Positions 12,477-21,079 of a DNA stretch of 33,122 nucleotides are shown here, in pieces. The position numbers were made by a program, and so were the translations under genes. Under the pieces are notes generated by a model that saw only the letters and a list, made by a program, of their open reading frames with translations, made no database searches and had not been told where the DNA came from. How positions within the stretch are numbered: position 1 is the stretch's first letter; the number at the start of each line of letters is the position of its first letter. Source of the DNA: a virus; the IMG/VR virus record IMGVR_UViG_3300049811_000061, positions 1 to 33,122 of that record; one strand, written 5' to 3'.

Positions 12477-14034
12477 CCGAGACGGCATCATCGCCCGGCT
12501 TGGCAACAAGGACTGGCGCCTGTCGAATTTGTACAAAATTATCGTCAAGGGCGATGACAGCGCCGACGACCTGGTGATTCAGTTCAAGCCGAACCGGGCG
12601 CAGCGCCGCCTGATGACCCGGCTGCACCATCGCAACATAATCCTTAAAGCTAGGCAGCTTGGTTTCACTACGCTGATCGCAATCCTGTGGCTCGATACCG
12701 CGCTGTTCAGCAAGAATCCGATACGCTGCGGCATCATCGCCCAGGACCGCGAGGCGGCCGAGGCCATCTTTCGGGACAAGGTGAAGTTCGCCTATGACAG
12801 CCTGCCCGACCTGGTGCGCTCCATGTTCCCGCTTGCCAGGGATTCGGCCAGCGAGTTGCTGTTCGCGCACAACGGCGCGTCTATCCGCGTCGCCACGTCG
12901 ATGCGCTCGGGCACGATTCACCGGCTGCACGTCTCGGAATTCGGGAAGATCTGCGCCAAATTCCCGGACAAGGCGACCGAAGTTGTCACCGGCTCGATTC
13001 CAGCAGTGCCGACCTCGGGCATCCTGATTATCGAATCGACCGCCGAGGGGCGCGACGGCGAGTTCTACAAGATGACGCAGCGCGCGATGGCGACGCACCA
13101 GACCGGGCGCGACCTCGGGCCGAAAGACTACCGCTTCCACTTCTTCCCGTGGTGGGAAGAGCCAGGCTACGCGATCGACCCGGCGCACGTCGTCATCACC
13201 GACAAGGACCGCAAGTATTTTGGCGAGATCGAGGCGCAGATCGGGCGCGCGCTCGACGACCGGCAGCGCGCCTGGTACGTCGCCACGCGCGAACACGACT
13301 TCTCGGGAGACAGCGAAAAAATGTGGCAGGAATACCCAAGCACCGCCGAAGAGGCATTCCAGGTATCGACCGAGGGCTGTTTCTACGCCGAGCAACTGGC
13401 CGCCGCCCGGAAAGAGGGGCGCATCCTGCGCATTCCCGTGGTCGCCTCGCCGGTCAATACCTTTTGGGACTTGGGGCACTCCGGCCGCTCGGACGCGACC
13501 GGCATCTGGTTCCACCAGCGCGTCGGCATGGAGAACCGCTTTCTGCGCTACATCGAGTGGGAATCGGGCGAGACGCTATCCGAGTACGTGCGCTACCTGC
13601 AATCGACCGGCTATATCTTCGGCCGTCACTACCTGCCGCACGATGCCGAGCATCAGCGCCTTGGCACGGACCCGGACAAGAACCGCAGCATCCGCGACAT
13701 GCTCGAAGAGTTGCTACCGGGCCAGAAGTTCGAGACGGTGCCGCGCGTGACAGACATCCATACCGGCATCCAGGCCGTGCGCAACGTCTTTGCGTCCTGC
13801 TGGTTCGACGAAGAGGGCTGCAAGCTCGGCCTCGACAAGCTGGCCGGCTACCGCAAGGAATGGGACGACAAGCACGGCATCTGGCGCGGGACGCCGCGGC
13901 ACGACCAGAGCAGCCACGGCGCTGACTCGTTCCGCCAGTTCGGCCAGGAGGCGGACGCCGGCAATCAGTTCAGGGAAGGCTACGGGCGCCAATCGAGCGG
14001 CCGGCGCTCGACCGGAAGCTGGCGGGCAGCATGA
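12460..14034 (+). CDS. terL: Terminase large subunit (packaging ATPase and nuclease)
   Basis: A 524-residue terminase. The ATPase domain shows a Walker A-like KARQLGFTT (63-71), Walker B ending in LHVSE (156-160) and the motif III-like ESTAEG (192-197). The nuclease domain has FWDLGHSGRSD (about 335), PHDAEH (about 392) and HGADSFR (about 486), three acidic clusters as in RNase H-like terminase nucleases. It pumps DNA into the prohead through the portal encoded downstream. The Q-rich C-terminal tail is typical. Start at 12460; ATG at 12469 is also possible. Confidence 0.94.
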   Translation: MTTMNNRDGIIARLGNKDWRLSNLYKIIVKGDDSADDLVIQFKPNRAQRRLMTRLHHRNIILKARQLGFTTLIAILWLDTALFSKNPIRCGIIAQDREAAEAIFRDKVKFAYDSLPDLVRSMFPLARDSASELLFAHNGASIRVATSMRSGTIHRLHVSEFGKICAKFPDKATEVVTGSIPAVPTSGILIIESTAEGRDGEFYKMTQRAMATHQTGRDLGPKDYRFHFFPWWEEPGYAIDPAHVVITDKDRKYFGEIEAQIGRALDDRQRAWYVATREHDFSGDSEKMWQEYPSTAEEAFQVSTEGCFYAEQLAAARKEGRILRIPVVASPVNTFWDLGHSGRSDATGIWFHQRVGMENRFLRYIEWESGETLSEYVRYLQSTGYIFGRHYLPHDAEHQRLGTDPDKNRSIRDMLEELLPGQKFETVPRVTDIHTGIQAVRNVFASCWFDEEGCKLGLDKLAGYRKEWDDKHGIWRGTPRHDQSSHGADSFRQFGQEADAGNQFREGYGRQSSGRRSTGSWRAA

Positions 14035-14091
14035 TGTAAATGCTGGCGGGCGTCGCAAAATCCCGTGCAACTATTCTCAACGGGGTTTCAG

Positions 14092-14541
14092 ATGCCAGTC
14101 CTCATTGGCGGGCCGCGGGCCTGGAAGGTGCGCCGACACGGTGACATCGGCGTGTCGTTTCAGTGGGTCAATGGCGACCCGGCAATGATCCTGTTCCCGG
14201 CGAACAAGGCATTGCCCGGCGCCGGCGCTTACGTCATTCCGATTGACAGCGCCCACAAGTACGCGGATTCACGCACCGGCGCCCCGACTCCGTGGCTGGT
14301 GATGCAGTGCATCGTTGCGGCGAAGCAACTCGGGTTCATGGAGACGGATCGCTTTGCAGCGCGGCGCATCGCCGACGTGATCGTGGATTCGCTGCCCGAC
14401 CTGATCGACATGCCGCCCGAGCCGCAATCGTTCAATGAGCAGCAGGCTGCCGCCATCGGCGAAATGAGCATCAAGCTCGACGGCAAGACGATCGCCGAGC
14501 GCGACGTGACCGCGCCGACCGCGGAAGAGTTCGCAGCATGA
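14092..14541 (+). CDS. Hypothetical protein between terminase and portal
   Basis: A 149-residue protein starting MPVLIGGPRAWKVRRHGDIG. The N-terminal half looks beta-rich (GVSFQWVNGDPAMILFP) and the second half helical. It is coupled to the portal gene by an ATGA overlap. Its position suggests a head-assembly or packaging accessory. Start at 14092 behind GGGG; a GTG at 14065 is less likely. Confidence 0.75.
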   Translation: MPVLIGGPRAWKVRRHGDIGVSFQWVNGDPAMILFPANKALPGAGAYVIPIDSAHKYADSRTGAPTPWLVMQCIVAAKQLGFMETDRFAARRIADVIVDSLPDLIDMPPEPQSFNEQQAAAIGEMSIKLDGKTIAERDVTAPTAEEFAA

Positions 14542-16856
14542 GCGGCAACGGCTTCACCAACGTCCGCGCCTCGTCCGCGATGGATGACGACACCCGCTTC
14601 GGCGGCGTTGCCGAGTACGAAGAGGCCAAGGCGCCGGAACACAAGCTCGATTCGCCGTCGATGCTCGCGCTCCATCGCAAACTGACCGAATGGTACGACC
14701 AGGAAATGCAGCGCCAGGCCGCGAACCGCTACCAGATGGCGCTTGACTGCGACTACTACGACGGCCTGCAATGGTCCGAAGAGGACGCGCAAATCCTGCT
14801 CGACCGCAACCAGGCGCCGCTGGTCTTCAACGAGATCAAGCCGACAATCGACTGGATGATCGGCACCGAGCGCCGCACGCGCGTCGACTTCAAGGTGCTC
14901 GGCCGCGAGAAGGCGGACAACGACAGCGCCCAAGCCAAGACGCAGTTGCTCAAGTACCTCGCCGACACGAACAAGTCGGTCTTCAACCGCTCGGCCGCGT
15001 TCGCCGATGCCGTGCGCGCCGGGGTGGGCTGGATCGAGGTCGGCCTGCGCGGCGACCCGACCGAGGAACTGCTGTACCAGCGCCATGAATCGTGGCGCAA
15101 CGTCCTGTACGACTCGAACGACATCACCCGCGACCTGGCCGAAGCGCGCTACATTTTCCGCTGGAAGTATCTCGACGAGGACATCGCCCTCGCCTATTTC
15201 CAGGACCGCGCCGGCGTCATCCGCAGCGCCGTGACCGATGGCCTGTCCCTGACCAACGAGGACGACGAGGAAATCTGGTACATGGGCGCCCGCGTCACGT
15301 CGCCCGGCCAGGACTACGCCGGCGCCTCGGTCGGCCGCTTCGCCCCGATCGACCATGCCGCGCTCGCCTGGTCGCGCCGGCCGCGCGTCAAGCTGATCGA
15401 GTGCTGGTATCGCAACCCGGTGATGCGCAAGAAGTTCGCCGATGGCCCCTGCTGCGGCGAGTATTTCGACGCCAAGAATCAAGACCATGTGACCGCCGAG
15501 CAGTCCGGTTACAGCCTGTTCGACCGCATGGACCTCGAAGTTCGCGTCGCCATCTTCACGTCGGCTGGCCTGGTATTCGAGTCCGCTTCGCCGTACCGGC
15601 ATAACCGCCTGCCGTTCGTGCCGATCTGGTGCTATCGCCGGCAGCGCGACAACGCGCCCTATGGCGCCATCCGCCAGATCCGCGACCCGCAAGACGACCT
15701 CAACAAGCGGTCCTCGAAATCCCTGTGGATTCTGTCGACCAACCAGGTCGAAATGGAAGAGGGCGCCGTCGAAGACATCGAGGAACTGCGCGCCGAAGTT
15801 GCCCGGCCGGACGCCATCATCGTCAAGAACCGCGGCAAGGAACTCAAGGTAACGCGCGACACGCAACTGGCCGAGCAGCACTTGAAACTGATGGACCGCG
15901 ACGCGCTGCATATCCGCAACGTCGGCGGCGTTACCGCGGAAAACCTCGGGCGCGAGACGAACGCGGACAGCGGCAAGGCGATCCTCGCCCGCCAGGACCA
16001 GGGCGGCATCGTCACCGCGGAAATCTTCGACAACCTGCGCTTCGCCGTCCAGCTTGAGGGCGAAATGACCCTGGCGATGGTCGAGCAATATTACTCCATG
16101 CCCAAGGTCGTGCGCATCCTCGGCGAGCGCGGCGCCGCCAAGTACCACCAGATCAATGCGATCGACCCGGAGACCGGGGGCATCATCAACGACATCACGG
16201 CCTCGCACGCCGATTACGTCGTTTCCGAGCAGGATTTCAAGTCGAGCCTGCGCATCGCCATGTTCGAGTCGCTGTTCGACATCGTGGGCCGCCTGGCGCA
16301 GATGGACCCCAAGGTGGCGCTCAACTTGCTCGATCTGGTCGTCGAAATGGCCGACGTTCCGGGGCGCGACGAACTGGTGGCGCGCATCCGCAAGATCAAC
16401 GGGCAGCGCGACCCGGATTCCGATGCGACGCCGGAAGAAATGCAGGCCGAGCAGGAGCGCGCCGCCCAGGACAAGGAACGCGCGCAACTCGAACTCGACA
16501 CCGCCAGGGGCGAACTCGAAAAGATCCGCGCCCAGGTGCGCGACATCATCGCGGGCGCCGTCAAGAAGGGCACCGAAACCGCCTATGCCGCGATGCAGGC
16601 CGGCCAGGTGATCGCCACCATGCCCGCGGTTGCGCCGATCGCCGACGAAGTAATGAAGGGCGCCGGGTATCAAGACCCGAACCCATCCGGCGTCGATCCG
16701 AACTTCCCCGTTCCACCCGCGGCGATGGCGCCGCAAGTCGATTTCCCGACCAACACCAGCCCCATGCTGCCGGCGACCGCCGGCGTCGGGGAAATGGCCG
16801 GGATTGAAACGCAACGCGCCGATGGCGTGATTGCGCAACCTCAACCGAAGGAGTGA
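14538..16856 (+). CDS. P22-type portal protein
   Basis: A 772-residue portal protein of the P22 gp1 family. Characteristic pieces are the N-terminal YDGLQWSEEDAQILLDRNQA, PLVFNEIKPTIDWMIGTERR and the RHESWRNVLYDSNDITRDLA block. It should form the dodecameric ring at one capsid vertex through which DNA enters and to which the tail attaches. A glutamate-rich helical region near residues 640-690 and an Ala/Pro-rich tail probably form the barrel. The length is close to P22 gp1. ATGA overlap with the upstream gene. Confidence 0.93.
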   Translation: MSGNGFTNVRASSAMDDDTRFGGVAEYEEAKAPEHKLDSPSMLALHRKLTEWYDQEMQRQAANRYQMALDCDYYDGLQWSEEDAQILLDRNQAPLVFNEIKPTIDWMIGTERRTRVDFKVLGREKADNDSAQAKTQLLKYLADTNKSVFNRSAAFADAVRAGVGWIEVGLRGDPTEELLYQRHESWRNVLYDSNDITRDLAEARYIFRWKYLDEDIALAYFQDRAGVIRSAVTDGLSLTNEDDEEIWYMGARVTSPGQDYAGASVGRFAPIDHAALAWSRRPRVKLIECWYRNPVMRKKFADGPCCGEYFDAKNQDHVTAEQSGYSLFDRMDLEVRVAIFTSAGLVFESASPYRHNRLPFVPIWCYRRQRDNAPYGAIRQIRDPQDDLNKRSSKSLWILSTNQVEMEEGAVEDIEELRAEVARPDAIIVKNRGKELKVTRDTQLAEQHLKLMDRDALHIRNVGGVTAENLGRETNADSGKAILARQDQGGIVTAEIFDNLRFAVQLEGEMTLAMVEQYYSMPKVVRILGERGAAKYHQINAIDPETGGIINDITASHADYVVSEQDFKSSLRIAMFESLFDIVGRLAQMDPKVALNLLDLVVEMADVPGRDELVARIRKINGQRDPDSDATPEEMQAEQERAAQDKERAQLELDTARGELEKIRAQVRDIIAGAVKKGTETAYAAMQAGQVIATMPAVAPIADEVMKGAGYQDPNPSGVDPNFPVPPAAMAPQVDFPTNTSPMLPATAGVGEMAGIETQRADGVIAQPQPKE

Positions 16857-16860
16857 AAGC

Positions 16861-17700
16861 ATGGGTATCAAGGATGAAGATTTGGCCGGCCTGTCCGACG
16901 AAGAGCGCGCCGCGCTGGAGGATGAGGACGATGAAGGCAGCGAAGACACCGAGGCCGATGGCGCCGAAGACGACGAAGGCGATGCTGGCGACGAACCCGC
17001 TGCCGCTGCTGCTGACGATGCCGATGGCGACGACGACGCGGGCGATGACGCCGGAAAGGAGCCGCCCGTAGCCGAAGAGTTCCAGCCGGAATTCAAGGCG
17101 TCCGCACCGGAAAACCTGGCGGATCGACTTGCTGAACTTGACCAGAAGGAATCCGACATCGAAAAGAAGTTCGATGACGGTGAAATCGACCGTGACGAAC
17201 TGCGCCGGCACCTCAAGGTTATTTCCGAAGAACGCCAGGACTTGAAGATTGCCGACGCATTGGCGAAGCAGGCCGAGAAACAGAACACCGACTCGCGCGA
17301 ACAGCGGTGGAAATGGGAGCAGGAACGGTTCTTCGGCAAGAAAGAGAACGCCGACACCTACAAGGATGGCGTGCTCGTTGCCGCGCTCGACGCCCAGGTG
17401 AAGCAACTCGCCGGCGACCCGGCCAATGCCAAGCGCCCGGCCGGCTGGTTCCTCGAAGAAGCCGATCGCCTGGTGCGCGAACGCTTCGGCGGGCCGCAGA
17501 AAGCGCCGGCCGCCAAGTCGCGCCAGCCTGACCTGTCCGCCGTGCCGAAGACCCTGGCGCAGATGCCGGCCGCTGACATCGCCGAGACGGGCGACGGCGA
17601 GTTCGCCTACCTGGACAAGCTCGACGGCCTCGCGCTCGAAAAGGCGCTCTCCAAGATGACGCCGGAGCAGGAGGCGCGTTACCTGGGGATGGCAGCATGA
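16861..17700 (+). CDS. Scaffolding protein
   Basis: A 279-residue protein. Residues 12-75 are extremely acidic low-complexity sequence (mostly D, E, A, G). The rest is charged helix (NLADRLAELDQKESDIEKKF, then EIDRDELRRHLKVISEERQ), ending in a helical C-terminus (KMTPEQEARYLGMAA). That pattern and its place between portal and coat identify a scaffold that guides prohead assembly and then leaves. ATG at 16861 follows GGAG; the frame open from 16831 overlaps the portal. Confidence 0.85.
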   Translation: MGIKDEDLAGLSDEERAALEDEDDEGSEDTEADGAEDDEGDAGDEPAAAAADDADGDDDAGDDAGKEPPVAEEFQPEFKASAPENLADRLAELDQKESDIEKKFDDGEIDRDELRRHLKVISEERQDLKIADALAKQAEKQNTDSREQRWKWEQERFFGKKENADTYKDGVLVAALDAQVKQLAGDPANAKRPAGWFLEEADRLVRERFGGPQKAPAAKSRQPDLSAVPKTLAQMPAADIAETGDGEFAYLDKLDGLALEKALSKMTPEQEARYLGMAA

Positions 17701-17792
17701 GGCTGACAATTATTGCAATGGCTGTTCGCCATGCCTGCCAGCATATCGGCCGTGAGTGGCGCGCGAAGCAGGCGCAAGGAGTCGTCAAGTGA
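17697..17792 (+). CDS. Possible 31-residue small protein
   Basis: A short frame, MRLTIIAMAVRHACQHIGRE onward, joined to the scaffold gene by ATGA and to the next gene by GTGA. The last codons carry the AAGGAG ribosome site of the next gene. The chain of 4-bp overlaps on both sides favours real translation, at least as a coupling peptide, but there is no other evidence of a function. Confidence 0.4.
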   Translation: MRLTIIAMAVRHACQHIGREWRAKQAQGVVK

Positions 17793-18199
17793 GCGCCGAC
17801 GTCCTAATCGAAATGGAGATCCGCGCGGCCGGCAAGACCGCGCCGCGCGTCACTCCGCAGGACATCGAGGAGAACATTGTCAGCGAGTCGTATTTCACGG
17901 CAGCAGATGGCTATAAGGGCGCTGTGCTGGATGCGAACCCGGAACAAACCGCCTCCATCCAAAACGTCCCTTATCCAAGCGGATTGCAACTCCTGACCTT
18001 CTGCGTCCTCGTCCTGCGTAACGGCTTCACCGTCACGGGCGAGAGCGCCTGCGCCAGCCCGGAGAACTTCGACGCCGAACTCGGCCGCAAGATTGCCCGC
18101 CAGAACGCCGTGGCGAAGATCTGGCCGCTGATGGGCTATGCCCTCAAGCAAGACCTGTTCGAGCGGCGCGACGTTGGCACTTGCGGGGCGCAAATCTGA
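17789..18199 (+). CDS. Gp49/gp66-family phage protein
   Basis: A 136-residue member of the Phage_gp49_66 family (named for N4 gp49 and Sf6 gp66). The signature is clear: VTPQDIEENIVSESYFTAAD, then LLTFCVLVLRNGFTVTGESA and CASPENFDAELGRKIAR. The function of the family is not established. GTG start at 17789 with AAGGAG seven bases upstream, in the last codons of the preceding short frame. Confidence 0.88.
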   Translation: MSADVLIEMEIRAAGKTAPRVTPQDIEENIVSESYFTAADGYKGAVLDANPEQTASIQNVPYPSGLQLLTFCVLVLRNGFTVTGESACASPENFDAELGRKIARQNAVAKIWPLMGYALKQDLFERRDVGTCGAQI

Positions 18200-18200
18200 C

Positions 18201-18413
18201 ATGAGCATGAAAGTCGACCTCCGCGTGGGCGAGTCGCTGCGCTTCGACAATGGGCGCATCGTGGTCACGCTCCTGGAAAAATCCGGGCAGCGTGCCCGCG
18301 TCAGCGTGGAGGCCGATGATTCAGTCGCCATTCAGGTGCCGGAGAAGGATGACATGCCCGCCAGCCGCGGGCTGTCGTTCGGTTCAGAGAAAATGCTGGC
18401 GGGCAGCGTATAA
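18201..18413 (+). CDS. CsrA-like small protein
   Basis: A 70-residue protein that resembles the RNA-binding regulator CsrA/RsmA in layout: L-R-V-G-E-S-L (7-13), I-V-V-T-L-L (20-25) and SGQRARVSVEADDSVAI (28-44) parallel the CsrA strands R-V-G-E-T-L, V-T-V-T-V-L and G-x-x-V-R-I-x-V-x-A-P-x-x-V-A-V. The basic residue that follows in CsrA (Arg44 of HREEI) is replaced here (Q-V-P-E), so RNA binding may be lost or changed. It sits directly before the structured coat leader. The ribosome site is weak. A head-associated beta protein is the alternative reading. Confidence 0.6.
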   Translation: MSMKVDLRVGESLRFDNGRIVVTLLEKSGQRARVSVEADDSVAIQVPEKDDMPASRGLSFGSEKMLAGSV

Positions 18414-18509
18414 CGTCGGCAAGTACCCGAATGCAGGCGCGTTCGGGTGATTTAAGGGTGCGCAAGAGTGCGCCTTGGACAAGAGGTAATTTGACCAAGG
18501 AGCAATCTC
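18414..18509 (+). promoter_or_regulatory. Structured leader of the coat gene
   Basis: This 96-base gap is the longest untranslated stretch in the late region. It can fold three consecutive hairpins: a 7-bp ACCCGAA/TTCGGGT stem (18425-18448), a 9-bp stem with GU pairs closed by an AAGA loop (18455-18476), and a weaker TTGG/CCAA stem (18475-18498; it competes with the second for two bases) that ends inside the AAGGAG ribosome site (18497-18502). No T-run follows, so they are not typical terminators. They may stabilise or regulate the coat message. Confidence 0.5.
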
Positions 18510-19625
18510 ATGCCTCGTACCATCGTGGGTGTCGGCGATCCCAAAGCCGTCAAGAAGTTTTCCGCGTTCCTGGCGGTTGATACCAGCCGCAAGTCGTACT
18601 GGAACAAGAAGTTCATGGGTGTGGGCGAAGAGGCCCAAACCCCGCTGCAAACCCTCCCGCATCTGGAAAACGATGCCGGCGACCAAATCAGCTATGACCT
18701 GGTGATGCAGTTGAAGATGAAGCCGGTGCAGGGCGATACCAACCTGCGCGGCAAAGAGGAAGACCTGAAGTTCTACACGGACAACCTCTACATCGACCAA
18801 CTGCGCGGCGGCGTCAATACCGGCGGCAAGATGTCGCGCAAGCGTACTGTCCATGATCTGCGCAAGATCGCCCGCGTCCGCCAGTCGGATTGGTGGTCGC
18901 GCCTGTTCGACGAGACGCTGTTCATGTACCTGTCCGGTGCGCGCGGCGTCAATCCCGACTACATCGAGGATGTCGGTTTCGCTGGCTACGCTGGCAACGC
19001 CTTCGTTGCCCCGGACACGCAGCACCTTATGTACGGCGGCGACGCAACGCTCAAGTCGAACCTGGACGCGAACGACAAGTTCACGCTCAAGCTGATCGAC
19101 CGCGCCGTGGCCCGCGCCGAAGTGATGGGCGGCGGCACGACCGGCATTCCGGCCATCCAGCCGGTGATGATCGACGGCGAGGAACACTTCGTCCTGGTCA
19201 TGCACCCCTGGTGCGAATACGACCTCCGCACCGACACCGGCACCGGTGGCTGGCTGGACATCCAGAAGGCGCTCGCCACCGCGGACGGCAAGGCTTCGCC
19301 GATCTGCAAGGGCGGCCTCGGGATGCACAACAACGTCATCCTGCACAAGCACAAGGGCTGTATCCGGTTTAGCGACTACGGCGGCGGCACGATCGCTGCG
19401 GCCCGCAACCTGTTCCTCGGCCGCCAGGCTGGCGTCGTCGCCTTCGGTTCGCCGGGCACCGGCCTCCGTTTCGACTGGAACGAGGAACTGGAAGACCGCG
19501 GCAACCAGGTGGTCATCACCACGGCGTCGATCTTCGGTGTGAAGAAGTCGCGCTTCACCATCGACGGTACGGGCTACGACTTCGGCGTGATCGCGCTGGA
19601 TACTGCCTGCGCCGACCCGAGCTAA
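18510..19625 (+). CDS. Major capsid protein, N4-gp56 family
   Basis: A 371-residue coat protein of the N4-gp56 (DUF4043) family. The start (IVGVGDPKAVKKFSAFLAVD) and blocks such as NDAGDQISYDLVMQLKMKPV, DNLYIDQLRGGVNTGGKM and KGGLGMHNNVILHKHKGC are diagnostic. The fold should be HK97-like and build the icosahedral shell. It has the strong AAGGAG ribosome site expected of the most abundant protein. Pairing an N4-type coat with a P22-type portal is a known mosaic in podoviruses. Confidence 0.93.
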   Translation: MPRTIVGVGDPKAVKKFSAFLAVDTSRKSYWNKKFMGVGEEAQTPLQTLPHLENDAGDQISYDLVMQLKMKPVQGDTNLRGKEEDLKFYTDNLYIDQLRGGVNTGGKMSRKRTVHDLRKIARVRQSDWWSRLFDETLFMYLSGARGVNPDYIEDVGFAGYAGNAFVAPDTQHLMYGGDATLKSNLDANDKFTLKLIDRAVARAEVMGGGTTGIPAIQPVMIDGEEHFVLVMHPWCEYDLRTDTGTGGWLDIQKALATADGKASPICKGGLGMHNNVILHKHKGCIRFSDYGGGTIAAARNLFLGRQAGVVAFGSPGTGLRFDWNEELEDRGNQVVITTASIFGVKKSRFTIDGTGYDFGVIALDTACADPS

Positions 19626-19645
19626 CCGAAGAAGGAGACTGAATC

Positions 19646-20101
19646 ATGGCTCTGCTCAAATCCGCACACGCCAAGGGCGTGATCCCCACCCCGGTCTCTG
19701 CCGGCTGCGAAGTCGTCGTCTGCCGCGCCGAGTTCGTCCTGACTGCCGACATGGCGCTCAACGACATCATCGAAATGATGCAGCTTCCGGCCGGGCACGT
19801 TCCGGTCGACATCATCCTCGACACCGATGACCTGGGCACCACCGGCGCTGTCGGCGTCGGCCTGCTGAACTCCGGCAAGACCGACATCGACACCACGGCC
19901 TCCGGCGGCGCCGCCTGGCTCACCGGTGGTGATGTCAACACCGCGGCAACCGGCTTGCGTGCCGACGCCGGCGGCCTGCGCGCCATGTCGCGCTGCGCTG
20001 TCGACAACAACGCGAACCGCTCGGTCGGCATCAAGATTTCGACCGACACCACGGCGACATCCGGGACCATTGGCCTGACCCTGATGTACCGCTCCGCGTA
20101 A
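19646..20101 (+). CDS. Head-associated protein, possible capsid decoration
   Basis: A 151-residue Ala/Thr/Gly-rich protein, predicted mostly beta (VIPTPVSAGCEVVVCRAEFV, then PAGHVPVDIILDTDDLGTTG). It follows the coat gene with its own AAGGAG site and is followed by a terminator-like hairpin, so it is probably made in large amounts like the coat. Decoration protein is the best inference; no family is recognised with certainty. Confidence 0.72.
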   Translation: MALLKSAHAKGVIPTPVSAGCEVVVCRAEFVLTADMALNDIIEMMQLPAGHVPVDIILDTDDLGTTGAVGVGLLNSGKTDIDTTASGGAAWLTGGDVNTAATGLRADAGGLRAMSRCAVDNNANRSVGIKISTDTTATSGTIGLTLMYRSA

Positions 20102-20121
20102 CGGCGGGCGACCAACCGAAG

Positions 20122-20156
20122 CGCCGTCCCTGCCACAAGCTCGGGCGGCGTTTCTT
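20122..20156 (+). terminator. Terminator-like hairpin after the capsid genes
   Basis: CGCCGTCCC (20122-20130) pairs with GGGCGGCG (20143-20150), leaving one bulged T, around a 12-base loop, and is followed by TTTCTT. It would cut back transcription after the coat and decoration genes, leaving less message for the connector genes. Confidence 0.6.
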
Positions 20157-20167
20157 CAAGGAAAGAC

Positions 20168-20425
20168 ATGAAGATCCAACTGCTGATTCGCCGCAAGCAC
20201 GGCTCGACCACGACCCTGGGCGACAAGTCCTACGTCTTCAACGACGCGAACGACCATACCTGCGAAGTCACCGACGAGGCGCACATCGCCTGGATGCTCG
20301 GCCCGCACACGGGCGGCGTCTATGTCGAGAAGGCAGAGAAGCGCGCCGCCGCGAAGGTCGAGGCGATCGAAGAGGCGCCGGCAGAGGCGCCGCGCAAGAA
20401 GCCCGGACGCAAGCCGAAGGCGTAA
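20168..20425 (+). CDS. Small head protein with lysine-rich tail
   Basis: An 85-residue protein: a short beta-rich N-terminus (KIQLLIRRKHGSTTTLGDKS, then TDEAHIAWMLG) and an Ala/Glu-rich linker ending in KKPGRKPKA, an AT-hook-like basic tail. It stands where many podoviruses encode a small head-completion protein. DNA contact by the tail is a guess. Confidence 0.68.
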   Translation: MKIQLLIRRKHGSTTTLGDKSYVFNDANDHTCEVTDEAHIAWMLGPHTGGVYVEKAEKRAAAKVEAIEEAPAEAPRKKPGRKPKA

Positions 20426-20428
20426 GCA

Positions 20429-21079
20429 ATGAACCTGCGCGCCATGATCGTCCGCTGCCGCTTGCGCACGCAAGACGTGGATCGAAAACCGCATCTGTGG
20501 GCCGACGAAGAGTTCATTGACGGACTCAACGAAGCCGGCGACGAGGCTTGCATCCGCGCCCGGCTGATCGAGAAGGACGACATCGAACTCGACCAATCTG
20601 CGAACGAAGCCTATGCGGATCTGCCGGACGAGTTGTTCTCCGTGCAGCGCGTGACGTTCAACGGACGCAAGCTGATGCTCTGCGACAAGCAGATGCTCGA
20701 CGAGGTTGAGGGCGAAGAATGGGAGGCGCGCACCGCAGATGTCCCGGTCGCCTGCTACGAAGTTGGCGGCCGGCTGCGTTTCTACCCGATCCCGACAACT
20801 ACCGGCGTTGTGATCGCGCAAGGCTTTTGCACGCCTGCCGAGCCGATGGTCGATGACGATGATTCGCCCGACTGGTTGCCCCCTCGACTGCATGAAAAGC
20901 TGGTTGATTGGGCGCTGCACGTCGCGTACTTGAAGCAGGACGCCGACACCTTCGACCCGAAGGCGGCCGAGAAATACGCGGCCGAGTTCGAGCGCACGTT
21001 CGGGCCGCGCCCCGACGAAAAGGCCATGCGCCGGCTGCGGATCAATGTCCGGCGCGCTGTCAGCGGGGCGTACTTCTGA
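20429..21079 (+). CDS. Head-tail connector/adaptor-like protein
   Basis: A 216-residue protein. The start (MNLRAMIVRCRLRTQDVDRK, then LWADEEFIDGLNEAGDEACI) and the C-terminal helix pair (DWALHVAYLKQDADTFDPKA, then EFERTFG) match phage adaptor proteins that dock below the portal, of the DUF6682/gp4-like type. The middle is beta-rich. Position after the head genes supports the call. Confidence 0.75.
   Translation: MNLRAMIVRCRLRTQDVDRKPHLWADEEFIDGLNEAGDEACIRARLIEKDDIELDQSANEAYADLPDELFSVQRVTFNGRKLMLCDKQMLDEVEGEEWEARTADVPVACYEVGGRLRFYPIPTTTGVVIAQGFCTPAEPMVDDDDSPDWLPPRLHEKLVDWALHVAYLKQDADTFDPKAAEKYAAEFERTFGPRPDEKAMRRLRINVRRAVSGAYF

Noticed and set aside
12600-12660. GCTAGG and AGCTT motifs as a further operator in terL
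   Set aside because: They do not fit the TAGCY-N3-RGCTA symmetry and lie inside coding sequence without a promoter.
12346-13515. A 389-residue minus-strand frame
   Set aside because: Antisense shadow of the terminase large subunit, whose motifs are clear on the plus strand.
14229-17357. A 1042-residue open frame on the minus strand
   Set aside because: It is antisense to the portal and scaffold genes, begins in serine-rich low-complexity sequence that mirrors the acidic scaffold region, and has no recognisable domain; GC-rich codon bias explains it.
18425-18474. Hairpins before the coat gene as rho-independent terminators
   Set aside because: No T-run follows either stem, and termination there would cut off the coat gene; a leader structure is more likely.
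18384-19352. A 322-residue minus-strand frame
   Set aside because: Antisense shadow of the coat gene.
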